Source of the DNA: Streptomyces griseoviridis
Lineage (GTDB): Bacteria; Actinomycetota; Actinomycetes; Streptomycetales; Streptomycetaceae
Assembly (NCBI GenBank): GCA_014649155.1
Contig: BMSM01000022.1
Span: 1-64,000, forward strand
Reading direction: 5' to 3'
DNA length: 64,000 nt
The position numbers and the translations under genes are program-made. How positions within the stretch are numbered: the stretch's first letter is position 1; each line of letters begins with the position of its first letter. A model generated the notes under the pieces. That model was not told where the DNA came from. It ran no database searches and was given only the letters and a program-made list of their open reading frames with translations. This document shows, piece after piece, positions 48,078-57,611 of the stretch.

Positions 48078-49220
48078 TCAGCGGCGTCTGCGCAGGGCGC
48101 GGCCGACGACGATGGCGGAGGCGACGACCAGCGCGGCGGCGGGGGCGGCCCAGCGCAGCGGAGTACCGGCGGTGACCGCCTCGGGGGCGGGCACGGGCGC
48201 GTACCGGCCGCGCGGCGGGGCGTGGTCGACCTCCTCGGCGCTGCGCCCGATCATCGTGCGGCGGGCGTGGGCGGCCTCGGCGGGGGGCTCGGCGGCGGCC
48301 CCGCCCTGCTCGTCCGCACCGCGGTCCAGGGAGGGCGGGGGCACCTCGGTCTCGAAGACGGACGGGGGCGCGTCGGCGGGCGGCTCCGCGGCGTCCGCGG
48401 GGTTCGCCGTCTGCGCCGGGTCCGTCCGCTGCGTCGCGTCCGCCCCGTCCGTCGTGTTCGTCGGGTTCGCCGTCCGCGCCGGGTCCGCCGAGCCGTCAGC
48501 GTCCGTCGTCCGCGCCGGGTCCGCCGAGCCGTCAGCGTCCGTCGACCGCGCCGGGTCCGCCGAGCCGTCAGCGTCCACCGACCGCGCCGGATCCGCCGAG
48601 CCGTCAGCGTCCGCCGACCGCGCCGTCTTCGCCGAATCCTCCGCGTCGTTCACGTCGTTCACGTCCTCCGCGTCGGCCGACCGCACCGCGTCCGCCGTGC
48701 CGTCAGCGTCCGCCGTCCGCACCGCGTCCGCCGTGCCCGCCGCGTCCCCCGCACGCGCCGCGTCGGTCGGCTCCGCCGTCTCCGGCTCGTCCCGGTCGTC
48801 CGCCGCCCGGCCCAGGTTCTCCGCGAACCGGGTCAGCAGCCGCGTCACCGCCGCGCTCACCGCGTCCGGCGGCAGGTCGCCGAGGCGGCCGTCCGCGGTG
48901 GCCGTCCCCGTGAACGTCAGCGTGGCGCCGCCCTCGGCGCCGGCGATCCGGACCGTCAGCGCGAGCGCCGCCGTGCCGGTGCCGCGCGCCTCGGCGGCCT
49001 CGCCCTCGACGCCGTACGCACCGTCGTCCCGCGCGGTGAGCCGCACGGTGCCGCGGTAGGTGACGGAGTGGCTGCCGACGCGGACCTTCAGCCGTCCCGT
49101 GACGGGCTCGGCGCCGGCCTCCTGCTGGAGCCCGGGCACCGCGCCCGCGACCCGGGCGGGGTCGGCCAGCGCCTCCTTGAGCCGCTCGGCCGGAACCGGA
49201 ACGAACACCTCATGCTCCAT
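48078..49220 (-). CDS. SRPBCC (CoxG-like) protein with 12-residue repeats and C-terminal TM anchor
   Basis: The product has 380 residues. Residues 1-140 are a START/SRPBCC domain of CO-dehydrogenase-subunit-G type (VPVPAERLKEALADPARVAG, then LTFTGTATADGRLGDLP). Residues about 150-265 are a low-complexity tract of 12-residue units such as SADPARSVDADG, encoded by 36-bp repeats. A hydrophobic helix (about 357-375) ends the chain before an RRRR tail. The protein is probably tail-anchored with the ligand domain in the cytoplasm. No CO-dehydrogenase genes are near, so the role is open. Confidence 0.8.
   Translation of the reverse strand: MEHEVFVPVPAERLKEALADPARVAGAVPGLQQEAGAEPVTGRLKVRVGSHSVTYRGTVRLTARDDGAYGVEGEAAEARGTGTAALALTVRIAGAEGGATLTFTGTATADGRLGDLPPDAVSAAVTRLLTRFAENLGRAADDRDEPETAEPTDAARAGDAAGTADAVRTADADGTADAVRSADAEDVNDVNDAEDSAKTARSADADGSADPARSVDADGSADPARSTDADGSADPARTTDADGSADPARTANPTNTTDGADATQRTDPAQTANPADAAEPPADAPPSVFETEVPPPSLDRGADEQGGAAAEPPAEAAHARRTMIGRSAEEVDHAPPRGRYAPVPAPEAVTAGTPLRWAAPAAALVVASAIVVGRALRRRR
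48481..48640. repeat. 36-bp in-frame repeats within the CoxG-like gene
   Basis: The unit opening gggtccgccgagccgtcagc recurs at 48481, 48517, 48553 and 48589, exactly 36 bp apart. Degenerate versions follow. Each unit adds 12 residues, so copy number can vary without breaking the frame. Confidence 0.9.
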
Positions 49221-49310
49221 GTCAGCCGAGCCTACCCAGCGTGCGACGGGAACACGCCCCGTCGGCCGGAACTCTCCCTGTACGAGGGGGACGGACCCGG
49301 GGCGGCGGCG

Positions 49311-50924
49311 TCAGTACCGCGGATGCACCAGCGTCGACGGCGGCGGACGCTCCCCGCCGCGGGGGTCCGCCGTCGCGCGGCCCGCGCGGGCCAGCGACCC
49401 GGGGGTCAGCGTGGCCGGCCGCGGCCCGCGCGGGGCGAGGCGCAGCGCCGGGGGCGTCCGGGCCCCGGCCAGCAGGAACCCCCAGTCGCCGCCGGGGGAA
49501 CCGCTCACCCGGTAGGACGCCGTCCGCAGACCGGCCGCGCGCAGGGTCGACTCCACCGTGTGGAACACCCGGGGGCGCGCGGCGTACGGCCCGGCGTGCA
49601 CCACCAGCCGCCCGCCGGGCGCCAGCACCCGCCGGGCCAGGCCGTAGAACTCCTGCGAGTACAGCTTGGCGCCGGCCGTCAGGCCCGGGTCGGGCAGGTC
49701 CGAGACCACCACGTCGTACGCCCCGGCCGGCACCCCGCGCAGCCGGTGGAAGGCGTCGTCCGTCGTGACGCATACCCGGGGGTCGTCGTAGGCGTGCCCG
49801 TTGAGCGCGGACAGTCCGGGGTCGTGCCGGGCCAGCCGGGACAGCCCGGCGTCCACCTCGACGATCTCCACCCGGCGCACCCCGGGGAACCGCAGCACCT
49901 CGCGGGCGGCGAGTCCGTCCCCGCCGCCGAGGATCAGCACACGCGCGTGCGGGCCGGCCATGGCGGGGTGCACCAGCGCCTCGTGGTAGCGGCGCTCGTC
50001 CCCGCCGGCGACCCGGAGCCGGCCGTCCAGGAAGAGGTCGAGGGGGCGGCCGTCGGCGTCGCCGCGCAGGACTATCTCCTGGGTGCCGGTGCGCACGGCC
50101 ACCCGGACGTCCTGGCCGTACAGGGCGCGCCGGGCGGCCCGTTCGAAGTCGTCGGCGAGGACGGCGGTGGTGGTGAGCAGGGCGATGACGAGGACGCCGG
50201 CGGTGAGCAGCAGCCGGCGGGCCCGGCCGGTCAGGTCACGCCGGAACAGGCCGAGCACCAGGGCGGCGCCCACCACCGCGTTGACCGTCCCGGTGACCAG
50301 GGCCGCGGTCAGCTGGCCGAGGAACGGCAGCAGCAGGAAGGGGAAGGCCAGACCACCGATCAGCGCGCCGACGTAGTCCGCGGCGAAGAGGTCGGCGACG
50401 GCGCCGCCCACGTCCTGGCGGCGGACGCGCTGGATCAGTTCCATCAGCAGCGGCACCTCGGCGCCGATCAGCAGCCCGATGGTGAGCGAGAAGACGACCA
50501 GCAGCGCGCGGGGGGCGTCGGCCCACAGACCGCCCCGGTCGCCGGTCCAGGCGAAGGCCGCGTACAGCGCCATGGCGCTGGAGCCGCCGGCCAGGGCGAG
50601 GGCGGTCTCCACCGCGCCGAAGCCCGCCGCGCCGAGCCGCCGCAGCCGCTTGGCGACGAGCGAGCCGATGCCCATCGCGAACACCATGACCGACAGGACG
50701 ATGGACGCCTGGGTGACCGAGTCGCCGGTCAGGTACGAGGCGACGGCGACCAGTTCCAGCTCGTAGACGAGGCCGCAGGCGGCGCAGACGAAGACCCCCG
50801 CGAGGACCAGGAACCGTGCGGTGGCCGGCCGCACGGGCAGCGGCGCGGGGGTGCCACGGGGGCCGCTCGGACCGCCCCGGGGTGGCCGGGAGCCGGGCGG
50901 GGCGGGGGCGTGCCGTTCGATCAC
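49311..50924 (-). CDS. membrane spermidine-synthase-like protein
   Basis: The product has 537 residues. A Pro-rich start is followed by about seven hydrophobic helices (about 35-250) and a C-terminal class I methyltransferase fold of spermidine-synthase type (LILGGGDGLAAREVLRFPGV, then IVEVDAGLSRLA and VVVSDLPDP). Soluble spermidine synthases lack such helices; these membrane versions are common in actinomycetes and their product is unsettled. The start is ATG 50924. Confidence 0.88.
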   Translation of the reverse strand: MIERHAPAPPGSRPPRGGPSGPRGTPAPLPVRPATARFLVLAGVFVCAACGLVYELELVAVASYLTGDSVTQASIVLSVMVFAMGIGSLVAKRLRRLGAAGFGAVETALALAGGSSAMALYAAFAWTGDRGGLWADAPRALLVVFSLTIGLLIGAEVPLLMELIQRVRRQDVGGAVADLFAADYVGALIGGLAFPFLLLPFLGQLTAALVTGTVNAVVGAALVLGLFRRDLTGRARRLLLTAGVLVIALLTTTAVLADDFERAARRALYGQDVRVAVRTGTQEIVLRGDADGRPLDLFLDGRLRVAGGDERRYHEALVHPAMAGPHARVLILGGGDGLAAREVLRFPGVRRVEIVEVDAGLSRLARHDPGLSALNGHAYDDPRVCVTTDDAFHRLRGVPAGAYDVVVSDLPDPGLTAGAKLYSQEFYGLARRVLAPGGRLVVHAGPYAARPRVFHTVESTLRAAGLRTASYRVSGSPGGDWGFLLAGARTPPALRLAPRGPRPATLTPGSLARAGRATADPRGGERPPPSTLVHPRY

Positions 50925-50995
50925 GCTGTGACGTTACGTCACTATCTTATCGCGCTTCGTCACCCACAGGAGTGGAAAGGGCGCGCGGTGGGCGG

Positions 50996-51559
50996 TCACA
51001 GGTTTATCGGCGCGCACCCCGGTCCAGCGGGCGCACGCGCCGGACGGCCCGCGGCCGCGCGGACGCCGACCCGGGTCCGGGTGGCCACCAGATGGCCCTC
51101 CTGCGGATAGGCGTGCCAGGTGCGCCAGGTGACCTGGCCGTCGGTGCGCTGCGCCAGCAGGGCGGTGAAGGCGTACGGGCTGCCCGGGAAGACGCCGACC
51201 AGTCCGTGCGGGTGGTCGGCGACCAGGGCGAGCAGTTCCTGCGCGCGGCCGGCGAACGCGTCGGGCGACAGCACCTCCACCCGGGCGGCGAACTCGTACT
51301 CCCAGTCGCCCACCCGCTTGGCGACGCCCAGCGGCAGCGGCGTCCGGCTGCCCGGGATGCACGCGACCGTCTCCGAGCAGAGGCCCCGCTCCTCCTCCAA
51401 GAGCACTTGGTGGGAGGCGCCGAGGAGTCTCAACTGAAGTGCGGCGCCCTCCAGTTCGACTTCGAGGGTGGCCAGGGCCGGGAGCGGCTCCCGCCCGAGG
51501 GCCCAGGCGAGGTCGGCCGCGCGCGTGTCGGTGTAGGCGGTGTTCAGGGTCGTGAGCAT
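50996..51559 (-). CDS. DUF2617-family protein
   Basis: The product has 187 residues and matches DUF2617 (VLLEEERGLCSETVACIPG, EYEFAARVEVLSPDAFAGRA, GVFPGSPYAFTAL, TWRTWHAYPQEG). The function is unknown. ATG 51559 with GGAGCC upstream is preferred over 51577. It lies 71 bp upstream of the spermidine-synthase-like gene on the same strand, a pairing I recall in other Streptomyces, and may share its promoter. Confidence 0.88.
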   Translation of the reverse strand: MLTTLNTAYTDTRAADLAWALGREPLPALATLEVELEGAALQLRLLGASHQVLLEEERGLCSETVACIPGSRTPLPLGVAKRVGDWEYEFAARVEVLSPDAFAGRAQELLALVADHPHGLVGVFPGSPYAFTALLAQRTDGQVTWRTWHAYPQEGHLVATRTRVGVRAAAGRPARAPAGPGCAPINL

Positions 51560-51921
51560 GGAAGGCTCCGCAAGCACACAGGGGGGAAGAAGGGCAGGGT
51601 CCCGTGATCCCGGCCACGGCCGGGCGCGGCCCTGTCACAGCCCGGTCGGCCGGTCAGAAGAGGTCCGCGGGACGCCCGAGGGGCTGCTTGGGTGAATGAG
51701 AGGCAATCATGGACGGTGGCGGCGCCACAGCGTTTTTACCCAACTTCGTGGTATTTCCATCCCTCAGGGGGCTCAACAGCTCACCTGTTCCACCACGGCG
51801 TGCGCCTACCGGTACACCGCGCGCCAGTACGCCGAAGGCGCCCGCCGGGCGCACGGCCCGGCGGACGCCTTCCCGGTCCGGGGATGCGGTTCCCCCTTCG
51901 CGCGGCGCCGACTGCCCCGTG
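51560..51921. other. intergenic gap, AT-richer core
   Basis: No gene is supported in these 362 bp. The part around 51690-51770 is AT-richer than the surroundings, probably the promoter of the DUF2617 gene. Tiny open frames there lack a convincing ribosome site. Confidence 0.5.
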
Positions 51922-52218
51922 TCAGTCACCGCCTCCGCCACCGCATCCCCCGCCACCGCCGCAGGACGACCCGCCACCGCAGGAGTGACCACCGGAGTGG
52001 CCGCCCGAGTGGCCGCCGTCCGACGACGAGCCGCCGTCCGCCCACCAGCTCCCGCCGTCACCGGAGTCGCCGCCACCGGCGTACCCGCCGTCCCCGCCCC
52101 CCGTCCGACGGCCCGCCCGCCGGCGCGTCCCACCGGCGCGCGCTCCCGAGCGCGCGACGGACACGCTGCGCACCACGATGAAGATCACGATCACTGCCAG
52201 GATGATGCCGATGATCAT
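51922..52218 (-). CDS. small Gly/Cys/His-rich membrane protein
   Basis: The product has 98 residues: an N-terminal helix MIIGIILAVIVIFIVV (1-16), a short basic region, and a tail made of GGG, SSDGGHSGGHSGG and SCGGGSSCGGGGGCGGGGG. Many cysteines and histidines in a Gly background could bind metal or crosslink. ATG 52218 has GGAGGG seven bases upstream. The topology with the tail inside is likely because of the basic residues after the helix. I do not recognise the family. Confidence 0.65.
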   Translation of the reverse strand: MIIGIILAVIVIFIVVRSVSVARSGARAGGTRRRAGRRTGGGDGGYAGGGDSGDGGSWWADGGSSSDGGHSGGHSGGHSCGGGSSCGGGGGCGGGGGD

Positions 52219-52434
52219 GGCGCCACCCTCCTTCCCTTGAGCGACCCGACGAGCAACCCCTGAGCGACCCCCCGTGGGTGCTCCGCCCGTTGCGCTGCAC
52301 CGGAGATGCCCGCGGCCACGACGCGCCAAAGCAGAGTTGAGCAACTTCTGAGGGTCATGGCTCGGAAAAGCCCCCTCACCTGCGCCGAAGCGCTGGTGGG
52401 GGGCCTCCGGGGCCGGCCGTGCGGACAGCCCGGG

Positions 52435-52854
52435 TCAGGTGACCGCGATCCGCGCCATGCCCCACAGGATGATCAGGTCGAGCGTCATCACGCTGATCGA
52501 CCACAGCGGGTAGTAGGGGATGAACATGAACTGGGTGACCAGGCTGATCGCGGCGACCGTCACCCCCGCCGCGCGGCCCCAGGGCATCGCCCGCAGCACC
52601 GCCACCCCGGCCATGATCAGCGCGACGCCCACGACGAGGTGGATCCAGCCCCAACCGGTGAGGTCGAACCGGTACTCGTAGGCGCGGGGCACGCCGAAGA
52701 GGCGGTCCTCGGCGATGCCGGCGATGCCCTGGAGGACGCTCAGCACACCGCTGAGCAGGAGCAACACCCCGAAGTACCGCAGCGGTCCGGCCGCCCGGCC
52801 GTCGTCCCGCGCGCCCGTGGTCCGCGGTCGTGCTCCGTGCGGCATGTCCGTCAT
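52435..52854 (-). CDS. four-TM DUF7144-like membrane protein
   Basis: The product has 139 residues. A hydrophilic N-terminal 25 residues precede four hydrophobic helices, with the characteristic GVLLLLSGVLSVLQGIAGI, WIHLVVGVALIMAG and YPLWSISVMTLDLIILWGM. This type of protein is common in Streptomyces and its function is unknown. It is divergent from the class I aminotransferase gene with about 200 bp between. Confidence 0.8.
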   Translation of the reverse strand: MTDMPHGARPRTTGARDDGRAAGPLRYFGVLLLLSGVLSVLQGIAGIAEDRLFGVPRAYEYRFDLTGWGWIHLVVGVALIMAGVAVLRAMPWGRAAGVTVAAISLVTQFMFIPYYPLWSISVMTLDLIILWGMARIAVT

Positions 52855-53060
52855 CGCCTGTCAGCCCTTCGTCCTGGCGCGGTCGCGCACCGCGCCGCAC
52901 GGCACGGCACGGCGGGAACGAGCGCATCCGTCACCGTCACAGCGTCGCCCGGGGGCGTCCGCGCGGCGACCACACCGGGGCATTCGGGTCCATACGGGTC
53001 CCCGCGCGTCCCGGGTGAGCCGACGGGAGCGGTTGAGGATCGTCCGGGCTTCGGCGCAGG

Positions 53061-54248
53061 ATGGCCGGCATGACCTCCAGCGCGCGCCCCTTGCTCAACC
53101 GCCGTCTCGCCGAGTTCGGGACGACGATCTTCGCGGAGATGTCCGCCCTGGCCGTGCGGACCGGCGCGATCAATCTGGGCCAGGGCTTCCCGGACACGGA
53201 CGGCCCCGAGGAGGTCCGGGAGGCGGCGGTCCGGGCGGTCCGCGACGGCCGCGGCAACCAGTACCCGCCGGGCCCCGGCGTCCCCGAGCTGCGCACCGCG
53301 ATCGCCGCCCACCAGCGGCACTGGTACGGCCTGTCGTACGACCCCGACACGGAGGTCCTGGTCACCGCCGGCGCCACGGAGGCGATCGCCGCCGCCCTGC
53401 TCGCCCTGGTGGAACCCGGCGACGAGGTGATCGCGCTGGAGCCGTACTACGACTCCTACGCCGCCTGTGTCGCGCTGGCCGGCGGCACCCGCGTCCCGGT
53501 CACCCTGCGCCCGCACGAGGGGAAGTTCCGCCTGGACCTGGACGAGCTGCGCGACGCGGTCACCGACCGCACCCGCCTGCTGCTGATCAACACCCCGCAC
53601 AACCCCACCGGCACCGTCCTGACCCGCGCCGAGCTGGCCGCCGTCGCCGAGCTGGCCGTGGCCCGCGACCTCCTGGTGGTCACCGACGAGGTCTACGAAC
53701 ACCTGGTCTACGACGACGCCGAGCACATCCCCCTGGCGTCCTTCCCCGGCATGCGCGAACGCACGGTCACCATCTCGTCGAGCGGCAAGACCTTCTCGCT
53801 GACCGGCTGGAAGGTCGGCTGGATCACCGCCGCCCCCGCCCTGCTCACGGCGGTCCGCTCGGCCAAGCAGTACCTGACGTACGTCTCGGCCGGCCCCTTC
53901 CAGTACGCGATCGCCGAGGCCCTCGCGCTGCCCGACCGCTACTTCACCGCGTTCCGCGACGGCCTGCGCGCCAAGCGCGACCTGCTCGCGACGGGCCTCG
54001 CGGAGGCCGGCTTCGGCGTCCACCGGCCCACCGGCACCTACTTCGTCACCACCGACATCCGCCCCCTCGGCCACACCGACGGCGTCGCCTTCTGCCGGGC
54101 CCTGCCCGAACGCGCGGGCGTGGTCGCCGTCCCCAACGCGGTCTTCTACGACCACCGGGAGGCGGGCGCCCCCTTCGTCCGCTTCGCGTTCTGCAAGAGG
54201 ACGGCCGTCCTCGCCGACGCGGTGCGGCGCCTGAAGGCCCTCGGCTGA
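53061..54248 (+). CDS. class I PLP aminotransferase (kynurenine/glutamine transaminase or DapC-like)
   Basis: The product has 395 residues of fold type I: INLGQGFPD start, ITPHNPTG-type motif INTPHNPTGTVL, DEVYEHLVYDD, and the PLP lysine in SSSGKTFSLTGWKVGW. It resembles the kynurenine/glutamine transaminase K group and actinomycete DapC-type enzymes; the exact substrate is unclear. A tryptophan-to-anthranilate cluster lies about 8 kb away, but there is no direct link. The start is ATG 53061; ATG 53070 is also possible. Confidence 0.9.
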   Translation: MAGMTSSARPLLNRRLAEFGTTIFAEMSALAVRTGAINLGQGFPDTDGPEEVREAAVRAVRDGRGNQYPPGPGVPELRTAIAAHQRHWYGLSYDPDTEVLVTAGATEAIAAALLALVEPGDEVIALEPYYDSYAACVALAGGTRVPVTLRPHEGKFRLDLDELRDAVTDRTRLLLINTPHNPTGTVLTRAELAAVAELAVARDLLVVTDEVYEHLVYDDAEHIPLASFPGMRERTVTISSSGKTFSLTGWKVGWITAAPALLTAVRSAKQYLTYVSAGPFQYAIAEALALPDRYFTAFRDGLRAKRDLLATGLAEAGFGVHRPTGTYFVTTDIRPLGHTDGVAFCRALPERAGVVAVPNAVFYDHREAGAPFVRFAFCKRTAVLADAVRRLKALG

Positions 54249-54256
54249 CACGAGAA

Positions 54257-54287
54257 CGGCGCCGTCCACAGCCTGTGGACGGCGCCG
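54257..54287. terminator. 14-bp perfect stem-loop between convergent genes
   Basis: cggcgccgtccaca pairs with tgtggacggcgccg around the three-base loop gcc. It lies between the aminotransferase gene and the convergent YbjN gene and probably terminates both. Confidence 0.8.
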
Positions 54288-54312
54288 CCGGCGCAGCGGG
54301 GACGGACCGGGA

Positions 54313-54843
54313 CTACTCGTCGTCGTCCTCGGGCTTCTCCGCCCCGTCGATCTCCTGCTCCAGGCCGAGCTGCTCCACCAGCCACCGGTCGAACTCGATG
54401 GCGGCGCGCACCCAGCTGACCGTGGACGAGACGAAGTGCTCCAGGCTCACGCCCGTGCCGATCAGCATCTGCGCCTCACCGATCAGACGGACCGTGCCGT
54501 CGTCGTGGGTGTGCGAGTACACCTTCGGCCACAGGGTGCGCCGGTTCCAGTCGTCGGCCGACTCCAGCAGCTGCTGCTTGGTCTCGATGTCGTGCGGGCG
54601 GTCGTAGAACGTCCGCACCGAGAAGACCTGCTGGTCGCCCTCGCCGCGGAACATGAAGTACGTACGGAACTGCTCCCACGGCGCCGCGAGGTCACCCTCG
54701 TCGTCGACGACGTACTTCAGCTCCATCTGGTCGAGGAGCTGCTTCACGAGGTCCTGATCCGGGACCACGGGGCCCGCCGGGCCCTGGGGCTGCGGCTCGG
54801 GCTTGCCCCCGAAGTTCGGGATCGAGGACGGGTCGATGCTCAC
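54313..54843 (-). CDS. YbjN-domain protein
   Basis: The product has 176 residues. A Pro/Gly-rich N-terminal 30 residues are followed by the YbjN fold (about 40-160: LVKQLLDQMELKYVVDDEGD, FMFRGEGDQQVFSVRTFYD, DWNRRTLWPKVY, MLIGTGVSLEHFVSSTVSWV) and an acidic tail ending EDDDE. The fold resembles type III secretion chaperones; YbjN proteins are thought to assist other proteins. GTG 54843 is preferred, and the open frame to 54903 lacks a site. It lies downstream of clpB on the same strand. Confidence 0.88.
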   Translation of the reverse strand: MSIDPSSIPNFGGKPEPQPQGPAGPVVPDQDLVKQLLDQMELKYVVDDEGDLAAPWEQFRTYFMFRGEGDQQVFSVRTFYDRPHDIETKQQLLESADDWNRRTLWPKVYSHTHDDGTVRLIGEAQMLIGTGVSLEHFVSSTVSWVRAAIEFDRWLVEQLGLEQEIDGAEKPEDDDE

Positions 54844-54936
54844 CGTGATTTTCCCTTCGTACGGATTCCGCCATCCTCCCTCATCCGGGGAGGGGGGTGG
54901 CAAGCCCCGGCGGCCCTGTGCCGCGGCGCGGCGGCG

Positions 54937-57534
54937 TCAGAGTGTCTTTCCGGACACCGGCCCCACGATCAGACCGTCCTCGAACCGGTCCACCCGTACC
55001 GTGTCACCGTCCTTGATCTCGCCGGAGAGGATCTCGCGGGCGAGGCGGTCGCCGATGGCGGTCTGGACCAGGCGGCGCAGCGGGCGGGCGCCGTACGCCG
55101 GGTCGAGGCCCTCGACGGCGAGCCACTCCAGGGCCGCGTCGGTGACCTCCAGGGTGAGCCGGCGTTCGGCCAGGCGGCGGGTGAGGGCGCCGATCTGGAG
55201 GCGGGCGATGCGGCTCAGCTCGTCCTTGGTGAGGGCCGAGAAGACGACCAGGTCGTCCAGGCGGTTGAGGAACTCCGGCTTGAAGGAGGCCCGGACCACC
55301 TCCAGCACCTGCTCCTTCTTCTCCGCCTCGCTGGTGAGCGGGTCGACCAGGAACTGGCTGCCCAGGTTGGAGGTGAGCACCAGGATGGTGTTGCGGAAGT
55401 CGACCGTGCGGCCCTGCCCGTCGGTGAGCCGGCCGTCGTCCAGCACCTGGAGCAGGATGTCGAAGACCTCGGGGTGGGCCTTCTCCACCTCGTCCAGCAG
55501 GACCACGCTGTACGGGCGGCGGCGGACCGCCTCGGTGAGCTGGCCGCCCTCCTCGTAGCCGACGTAGCCGGGAGGGGCGCCGACCAGGCGGGCGACGCTG
55601 TGCTTCTCGCTGTACTCCGACATGTCGATGCGGACCATCGCCCGCTCGTCGTCGAAGAGGAAGTCCGCGAGCGCCTTGGCCAGTTCGGTCTTGCCGACGC
55701 CGGTCGGCCCGAGGAAGAGGAAGGAGCCGGTGGGGCGGTCCGGGTCGGAGATGCCGGCCCTCGAACGCCGTACGGCGTCGGAGACCGCGCGGACCGCTTC
55801 CGTCTGGCCGATGAGCCGCTTGCCCAGCTCGTCCTCCATGCGCAGCAGCTTCTGCGTCTCGCCCTCCAGCAGGCGGCCGGCGGGGATGCCGGTCCAGGAG
55901 GCGACGACGTCGGCGATGTCGTCGGCGCCGACCTCCTCCTTGACCATGGTGTCCTTGGCGACCTCCTCCTCGGCCTCGGAGGCGGCCTCCAGATCGCGTT
56001 CCACGTTCGGGATCTCGCCGTACAGGAGCTTGGAGGCGGTGTCGAAGTCGCCGTCGCGCTGGGCGCGTTCGGCCTGCCCGCGCAGTTCGTCGAGCTTCTC
56101 CTTCAGCTCACCGACCCGGTTGAGGGACTGCTTCTCCTTGTCCCAGCGGGCGGTGAGGCCGCGCAGCTCCTCCTCCTTGTCGGCGAGGTCGCGGCGGAGC
56201 TTCTCCAGGCGCTGCACGGAGGCGGCGTCGGTCTCCTTGCCGATCGCCAGCTCCTCCATCTTCAGCCGGTCGACGGCGCGCTGGAGCTCGTCGATCTCGA
56301 CCGGGGAGGAGTCGATCTCCATGCGGAGGCGGGAGGCCGCCTCGTCGACGAGGTCGATGGCCTTGTCGGGCAGGAAGCGGGAGGTGATGTACCGGTCGGA
56401 GAGGGTGGCCGCCGCGACCAGCGCGCTGTCCGCGATCTGCACCTTGTGGTGGGCCTCGTAGCGGCCCTTGAGACCGCGCAGGATCGCGATGGAGTCCTCC
56501 ACGGACGGCTCGGCGACCAGGACCTGCTGGAAGCGGCGCTCCAGGGCGGGGTCCTTCTCGATGCGCTCGCGGTACTCGTCCAGGGTCGTGGCGCCGACCA
56601 TGCGCAGCTCGCCGCGGGCCAGCATCGGCTTGAGCATGTTGCCCGCGTCCATCGCGGAGTCGCCGCCGGCACCGGCGCCGACGACCGTGTGCAGCTCGTC
56701 GATGAAGGTGATGATCTGGCCGTCGGAGTCCTTGATCTCGGCCAGGACGGTCTTGAGCCGCTCCTCGAACTCGCCGCGGTACTTCGCCCCGGCCACCATC
56801 GCGCCGAGGTCGAGCGCGACCAGCCGCTTGTTCTTCAGCGACTCGGGGACGTCGCCCTTCACGATGCGCTGGGCGAGCCCCTCCACGACGGCGGTCTTGC
56901 CGACGCCCGGCTCACCGATCAGCACCGGGTTGTTCTTCGTACGGCGGGACAGCACCTGCACGACGCGGCGGATCTCGGTGTCCCGGCCGATGACCGGGTC
57001 GAGCTTGCCCTCGCGCGCGGCGGCCGTGAAGTCCGTGCCGAACTTCTCCAGCGCCTTGTACTGGCCCTCCGGGTCCGCGGTGGTCACCCGGCGCCCTCCC
57101 CTCGCTTTCCGGAAGGCCTCCTGGAGCTTGTCCGCGGTGGCCCCCTGCGCCTTGAGCACCTCGCCGGCCGCACCGCCCTTGGCGGCGATGCCGATCAGGA
57201 GGTGTTCGGTGGAGAGGTACTCGTCGCCGAGGTCCTTGGCCCGCGTCTGGGCGTCGGCGACGACCGCGAGCATCTCACGGCTGGGCTGCGGCGGGGCGAC
57301 GGTGGACCCGGTCACGCTGGGCAGTCCGGCGAGCACCCGCTCGGCGCCGGTGCGGACGGCGACCTGGTCGGCGTCGACGGCCGTGAGCAGGTCGGTGATG
57401 TTCTCGTTGTCCTGACCCTGGAGCAGGGCCAGGAGCAGGTGGGCGGGGGTGAGGTCCGGGTGTCCCCCGGTCACGGCCCGGTTGCTGGCCGCGTTGATCG
57501 CGTCCCGGCTCCGGTTGGTCAGCTCGGCGTCCAC
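54937..57534 (-). CDS. clpB: ATP-dependent disaggregase ClpB
   Basis: The product has 865 residues. It has a double Clp N-domain (1-145), AAA1 with Walker A GEPGVGKT, the coiled-coil M-domain (about 400-525, DKEEELRGLTARWDKEKQSL) that distinguishes ClpB from ClpA/C, and AAA2 with GPTGVGKT and pore loop GYVGYEEGG. It unfolds aggregates with DnaK. GTG 57534 has AGGAGG upstream, and TTG 57564 is a weaker choice. An HspR-type operator overlaps its promoter. Confidence 0.97.
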   Translation of the reverse strand: MDAELTNRSRDAINAASNRAVTGGHPDLTPAHLLLALLQGQDNENITDLLTAVDADQVAVRTGAERVLAGLPSVTGSTVAPPQPSREMLAVVADAQTRAKDLGDEYLSTEHLLIGIAAKGGAAGEVLKAQGATADKLQEAFRKARGGRRVTTADPEGQYKALEKFGTDFTAAAREGKLDPVIGRDTEIRRVVQVLSRRTKNNPVLIGEPGVGKTAVVEGLAQRIVKGDVPESLKNKRLVALDLGAMVAGAKYRGEFEERLKTVLAEIKDSDGQIITFIDELHTVVGAGAGGDSAMDAGNMLKPMLARGELRMVGATTLDEYRERIEKDPALERRFQQVLVAEPSVEDSIAILRGLKGRYEAHHKVQIADSALVAAATLSDRYITSRFLPDKAIDLVDEAASRLRMEIDSSPVEIDELQRAVDRLKMEELAIGKETDAASVQRLEKLRRDLADKEEELRGLTARWDKEKQSLNRVGELKEKLDELRGQAERAQRDGDFDTASKLLYGEIPNVERDLEAASEAEEEVAKDTMVKEEVGADDIADVVASWTGIPAGRLLEGETQKLLRMEDELGKRLIGQTEAVRAVSDAVRRSRAGISDPDRPTGSFLFLGPTGVGKTELAKALADFLFDDERAMVRIDMSEYSEKHSVARLVGAPPGYVGYEEGGQLTEAVRRRPYSVVLLDEVEKAHPEVFDILLQVLDDGRLTDGQGRTVDFRNTILVLTSNLGSQFLVDPLTSEAEKKEQVLEVVRASFKPEFLNRLDDLVVFSALTKDELSRIARLQIGALTRRLAERRLTLEVTDAALEWLAVEGLDPAYGARPLRRLVQTAIGDRLAREILSGEIKDGDTVRVDRFEDGLIVGPVSGKTL

Positions 57535-57583
57535 GTTCGGGTTCTCCTCCTGGCGACTGGGCAACGTCCTGACTCAGGCAACG

Positions 57584-57611
57584 TGTATAAAGTTGAGTCT
57601 ATTCCACTCAA
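57584..57611 (-). promoter_or_regulatory. clpB promoter, vegetative-type -35/-10
   Basis: On the minus strand TTGAGT (57611-57606) and TATACA (57589-57584) are spaced by 16 bp. The -35 hexamer lies inside the HspR-type operator, so binding there would block RNA polymerase. Confidence 0.65.

Noticed and set aside
51656..51712. An 18-codon minus-strand frame (MIASHSPKQPLGRPADLF)
   Set aside because: No ribosome site, no conservation evidence, and it lies in a promoter-like gap.
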